Assembly (NCBI RefSeq): GCF_020447265.1
Contig: NZ_JAJADR010000001.1
Span: 496,001-560,000, forward strand
From: Hymenobacter lucidus
Lineage (GTDB): Bacteria; Bacteroidota; Bacteroidia; Cytophagales; Hymenobacteraceae
Reading direction: 5' to 3'
DNA: 64,000 nucleotides
Position numbers and translations under genes: made by a program
The notes under the pieces: generated by a model
Database searches by the model: none
Told to the model about the DNA's origin: nothing
The model's input: the letters and a program-made list of their open reading frames with translations, nothing else
Part shown: in pieces, positions 61,177 through 64,000 of the stretch
Layout: every line of letters starts with the position of its first letter
How positions within the stretch are numbered: position 1 is the first letter of the stretch

Positions 61177-62157
61177 TTACTGACTTATTGTCGGTAGTAA
61201 TGCCTGTGTCTGAATCATTTCGGAAAAATCTCCCAGCACCTCGCCAGGTTGAATGCCCAGACCTATCAACTGCATGCCACTGAAATAGCCCTCGTCGAGG
61301 GCCACCATGTCGAGGCGCAGAGCTTCGCCCATTCCGCAGGCCACCCACAGGCCGGCGGTAGCATCGGCGTGAAGTACGGTGCCGGGCGGCACCGGGCCGG
61401 TGGCGGCTGCCGGGTGGGGCGTCACGCCCAGTAGTCGGAGCGGCTGCCCGCGCAACGTGGTCAGGGCGCCGCGGTTCCAGGGGTTGGCCGCCCGCACCAG
61501 CCGGTCGATGGCCGGTGAGGAGTCGGTCCAGCGCACGCACACGTCGGCCAGGGTGGCGCGGGGCCAGTAGTGCGCCTTGGCATCCTCCTGGGGCTGGGGC
61601 ACCAGCGCGGGGGCTTCGCCACGTAGGCTGGCCAGCAGCCGCAGAGCCACCGGAGCGGCCTGGGCGGCTAGCCGGGCGCGGTGCAGGCCGTGCGTGTCGG
61701 CCGGCCCAATGGGCACCGGCTCGGCCAGCAGCACCGGCCCAGTATCAAAATCGGCGCTCATGCGGTGTACCGTCACGGCACCGGCTGCTTCACCGTTGCG
61801 GATTTGCCAGAACAGCGGCTCGGGGCCGCGGTAGCCGGGCAGGGCGGCGAAGTGAAAATTGAGAAAACCGTGCGCGGGCAGCTCCAGCACGGCCGCCGGA
61901 ATGCGCCAGGGGAAGGTAAACACCAGCACGGCCGCGGGAGCCAGCGGCGTTAGCCACTCCGTGAGGGCGGCGGCCATGCCGGAGCGCTGCAGGCGCACTA
62001 CGGGCAGGCCCAGAGCGGTGGCCGTCTGCACTAGCTGCTCGGCTTCGTCGGTTTGGGGTAGCAGCGGCACTGCTACGCTCGCCACGGCGCCCTGGGCGGC
62101 CAGGGCTTGCAGGGCAGGCAGGCCCAGCACACTACTGATAATGATGGCTAGTTGCAT
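61177..62157 (-). CDS. Formyltransferase family protein (Fmt-like fold)
   Basis: 326 residues. The N-terminal Rossmann-type formyltransferase domain has the catalytic Asn-x-His in FLNFHFAALPGYRG and Asp in SADFDTGPVLL. The C-terminal part (about 205-300) resembles the Fmt oligonucleotide-binding-like domain (LVRAANPWNRGALTTLRGQP). Genuine methionyl-tRNA formyltransferase is unlikely because the context is an operon of surface proteins. A formyl donor and an amino sugar or peptide acceptor are possible but unproven. Confidence 0.82.
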   Translation of the reverse strand: MQLAIIISSVLGLPALQALAAQGAVASVAVPLLPQTDEAEQLVQTATALGLPVVRLQRSGMAAALTEWLTPLAPAAVLVFTFPWRIPAAVLELPAHGFLNFHFAALPGYRGPEPLFWQIRNGEAAGAVTVHRMSADFDTGPVLLAEPVPIGPADTHGLHRARLAAQAAPVALRLLASLRGEAPALVPQPQEDAKAHYWPRATLADVCVRWTDSSPAIDRLVRAANPWNRGALTTLRGQPLRLLGVTPHPAAATGPVPPGTVLHADATAGLWVACGMGEALRLDMVALDEGYFSGMQLIGLGIQPGEVLGDFSEMIQTQALLPTISQ

Positions 62158-62250
62158 AAGGTAGGGTCCGTAAGCAACTCGCGCTGATAACCAGGTAAAT
62201 AAACTTGGTTACCAGCGCGGTTGCATTCGGGTTCAGATAGGTCAGATCAA

Positions 62251-62784
62251 TTAGCCGCGCGAAGGATAATAGCCCTGGGTGGCAATGGCGTAGTTCATCA
62301 CCGCCATCGGCTGGCGGTTCTCGTGCGGCTGGCTGCCGCCCACAGACGACAGCGTGCTTGGCAGGCTGCTGGTAGCCAGAGTAATATTGGGCTTGCCCGC
62401 AGCAAACTGGGTGACGGTGCCGGGCGCTGGGTACGACTGGCTTACTTGGGGGTATTCAGCGGCGGCAGCAGTTTTGATGGTACCCGTAAACGTGTGGTCA
62501 TGCTTCGGCATCTCACCCATAGCAAGCGTTACGGTTTCCGTACCGCCTCTCTGGCCCGTAGCATAGGCAGACTGCCCCGGTACCTGACCCGAGCCCAGCG
62601 CCACGCGGCCGCGCAGATCAGGCAGGGCAAAGGTGGTCTGACCATCGCCGCCGTAGGTGGTGCCCAGCACGGAGAACAGGGCCTGGTTGGCCGAAATAGA
62701 AAGCAACTGGCCCTGGCAGAACAGCCAGCCCTTGGGGGCGAAAAGGAAACCCATCATGCGGATTTCACCGATAAATGCGTCCAT
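62251..62784 (-). CDS. Phage tail collar domain protein (MdpB-like), third copy
   Basis: 177 residues. FIGEIRMMGFLFAPKGWLFC, GQLLSISANQALFSVLGTTY, GGDGQTTFALPDLRGRVALG and the C-terminal GGSQPHENRQPMAVMNYAIA give the collar-fold signature shared with the microcystin-dependent protein MdpB. No signal peptide. These proteins trimerise in phage fibres, but no other phage gene is near. Confidence 0.88.
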   Translation of the reverse strand: MDAFIGEIRMMGFLFAPKGWLFCQGQLLSISANQALFSVLGTTYGGDGQTTFALPDLRGRVALGSGQVPGQSAYATGQRGGTETVTLAMGEMPKHDHTFTGTIKTAAAAEYPQVSQSYPAPGTVTQFAAGKPNITLATSSLPSTLSSVGGSQPHENRQPMAVMNYAIATQGYYPSRG

Positions 62785-62832
62785 ATAGAGAGGTATTGAA
62801 GAAAATGAAAAAGAGAAGACTGCTACCGGGGG

Positions 62833-63381
62833 CTAAGGCTGCGATGGCCAGATGCCAGCGGTGGCAATGATGTAGTTGATGGCCGTTACTGGCTGGATGT
62901 TCGTGTGCGGCTTAGAGCCGCCGGCCGGCGTTACCTGCCCCGTGAGGGCGCCCGCGCCGAGCTCGACGGGCGTGTCGCCCAGCGCGGTGTTATAAGCAGA
63001 CTCGCCCCGGTCGCTGAAGTAGGCACCGTTGGGGTTGGTCTGGCCGGTAGCGGTGTCGCCCGCAATGGCGTTGAAGGTGCCATTGAATGGGTGGGCGTGC
63101 ACCGGGATCTGCGCTAAGGTCAGCGTTACGTTTTCCGTACCCATTACCTGCCCGATGGTGTAGCCAGACAGCCCGGGACCCTGGCCCTGACCAACCGCCA
63201 CACGGCTAGCCATATTGGGCAGGGCAAAGGTGGTCTGACCATCACCGCCGTAGGTGGTGCCCAGCAGCGTGAATAGGGCTTCGTTATCTGAAATTTGGAG
63301 TAGCTGGCCCTGGCAGAACAGCCAATTGACTGGGGCGAAGTTGCCGCCGAAAATGCGAATTTCTCCGAGGTATTGTTCCAT
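62833..63381 (-). CDS. Phage tail collar domain protein (MdpB-like), second copy
   Basis: 182 residues: YLGEIRIFGGNFAPVNWLFC, GQLLQISDNEALFTLLGTTY, GGDGQTTFALPNMASRVAVG and a C-terminal GGSKPHTNIQPVTAINYIIA. It has the same architecture as its neighbours but a different middle section, the likely variable face. 48 nt from the third copy. Confidence 0.88.
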   Translation of the reverse strand: MEQYLGEIRIFGGNFAPVNWLFCQGQLLQISDNEALFTLLGTTYGGDGQTTFALPNMASRVAVGQGQGPGLSGYTIGQVMGTENVTLTLAQIPVHAHPFNGTFNAIAGDTATGQTNPNGAYFSDRGESAYNTALGDTPVELGAGALTGQVTPAGGSKPHTNIQPVTAINYIIATAGIWPSQP

Positions 63382-63411
63382 GAGTAGAATGCGAAGAAGG
63401 AAGAGAAAGGA

Positions 63412-63948
63412 CTAAGGACGCTGCGGGAAAATGCCCTGCGTGGCGATGATATAGTTAATGGTCAGGTAAGGCTGCATGTTGTTGTGGGGCTGTGAGCCGC
63501 CCAGCGTGGCACCCGAGCCCTGTACCGAGCCCGCCGCCATAGCCGTATCGGCACCCGCCGTTTCCCCGTACTGGGCCTTGCTGGCGTCGCTGAGGAAAGC
63601 CTGACTAGGCGAGCTGACATTCGGATCGGTAGGATTCACCTTCACGTTGCCCAGCATGTGCGTGTGCAGCGGCATCTGGGCAATATCCAGCGCCACGGTG
63701 GTCTGCCCGACCTTGGTGCCCACGGGGTAAGAACTCAGGCCCGCGCCGGTGCCGGCATTTACTATGGCGCGGCCACGCAGATCCGGCAGGGCAAAGGTGT
63801 TCTGACCATCGCCGCCGAACTGCGTGCCAAGCACGGAGAAAAGGGCGGTGTTCGTGCGGATTTGCAGCAGCGAGCCGTCGCAGATTGCCCAGTTCCTCGG
63901 AGCGAAGTTGAATCCGACAGCGCGGATTTCTCCCAGAATAGGTTCCAT
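63412..63948 (-). CDS. Phage tail collar domain protein (MdpB-like), first copy
   Basis: 178 residues: ILGEIRAVGFNFAPRNWAIC, GSLLQIRTNTALFSVLGTQF, GGDGQNTFALPDLRGRAIVN and a C-terminal GGSQPHNNMQPYLTINYIIA. It is the first complete gene of the leftward operon; only 52 nt upstream are visible, so the promoter and possible earlier genes lie outside the window. Confidence 0.88.
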   Translation of the reverse strand: MEPILGEIRAVGFNFAPRNWAICDGSLLQIRTNTALFSVLGTQFGGDGQNTFALPDLRGRAIVNAGTGAGLSSYPVGTKVGQTTVALDIAQMPLHTHMLGNVKVNPTDPNVSSPSQAFLSDASKAQYGETAGADTAMAAGSVQGSGATLGGSQPHNNMQPYLTINYIIATQGIFPQRP

Positions 63949-64000
63949 AATTGAGGTTGTTGAAAAAGAGGGAAGTGGATAGAAAAAGCCTTACAGGCAG

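Noticed and set aside
61177-62157. Housekeeping methionyl-tRNA formyltransferase (fmt)
   Set aside because: It has the fold and catalytic residues, but the operon context and diverged sequence do not support the tRNA role.
62251-63948. Prophage remnant
   Set aside because: Collar-domain proteins of this MdpB type occur outside phages, and no capsid, portal, integrase or lysis gene is visible beside them.
1-64000. tRNA genes, CRISPR arrays, IS elements
   Set aside because: Scanning by eye found no cloverleaf-like segment, no regularly spaced direct repeats and no transposase.

Overview
The window reads as chromosomal DNA of a high-GC member of the Bacteroidota, most likely Hymenobacter or a close Cytophagales relative. 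The signs are: several secreted proteins with type IX secretion (T9SS) type A C-terminal domains; a small PID-CTERM protein; tandem NtrC-type regulators; TAnnTTTG-type -7 promoter boxes; starts without Shine-Dalgarno sequences; and GC-rich coding DNA between AT-rich promoters. No tRNA, rRNA, CRISPR array, IS transposase or prophage was seen.

Layout. (1) 1-10332: a leftward unit of a sigma-54 response regulator, a five-PAS hybrid histidine kinase with an Hpt domain, and a partial FAD monooxygenase. It is divergent from two paralogous T9SS repeat proteins, each with a good -24/-12 promoter, so the pair probably controls both. (2) 10814-14425: a secreted nuclease lipoprotein, a PlsC-GNAT acyltransferase fusion and a DUF4468 protein. 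(3) 14426-15311: an AT-rich gene-free stretch with a candidate small RNA. (4) 15312-29052: a nucleotide supercluster (pyrD-like, pyrF, pyrE, purL, purQ, a PAICS-like purC-purE fusion, purD, purN, purF, purM) with two hitchhikers (SnoaL-like and GNAT). (5) 29271-36182: a metal-binding HMA protein, a DUF4240 / WGR-DUF4240 pair, pncB, a Kelch T9SS protein and a PID-CTERM peptide. (6) 36183-48984: a two-part efflux system. HlyD-TolC and ABC ATPase-ECF sigma-permease-permease sit behind two nearly identical sigma-54-like promoters. Each promoter has a TGTCC-N6-GGACA palindrome at about -100 and its own long inverted repeat around it. An NtrC-type regulator and a kinase follow, separated by a DUF559 nuclease gene with 48-nt inverted repeats. 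(7) 49127-54889: a DUF1345 membrane protein, a STAS protein, cyanophycinase plus FAD/Rieske oxidoreductase, and two divergent LuxR-type regulators with the same DNA-binding domain. (8) 54982-63948: a leftward operon of three phage-collar (MdpB-like) proteins, a formyltransferase and a 2054-residue T9SS surface protein; its upstream end lies outside the window.

How it fits together. Regions 1 and 6 are two separate sigma-54 circuits: one drives secreted repeat proteins, the other drives a tripartite exporter that carries its own ECF sigma factor. Region 4 supplies UMP and IMP. Palindromic dispersed repeats, some holding bidirectional terminators, sit at several operon ends. The least understood parts are the mirrored efflux promoters, the DUF559 element and the collar-formyltransferase-giant protein operon.
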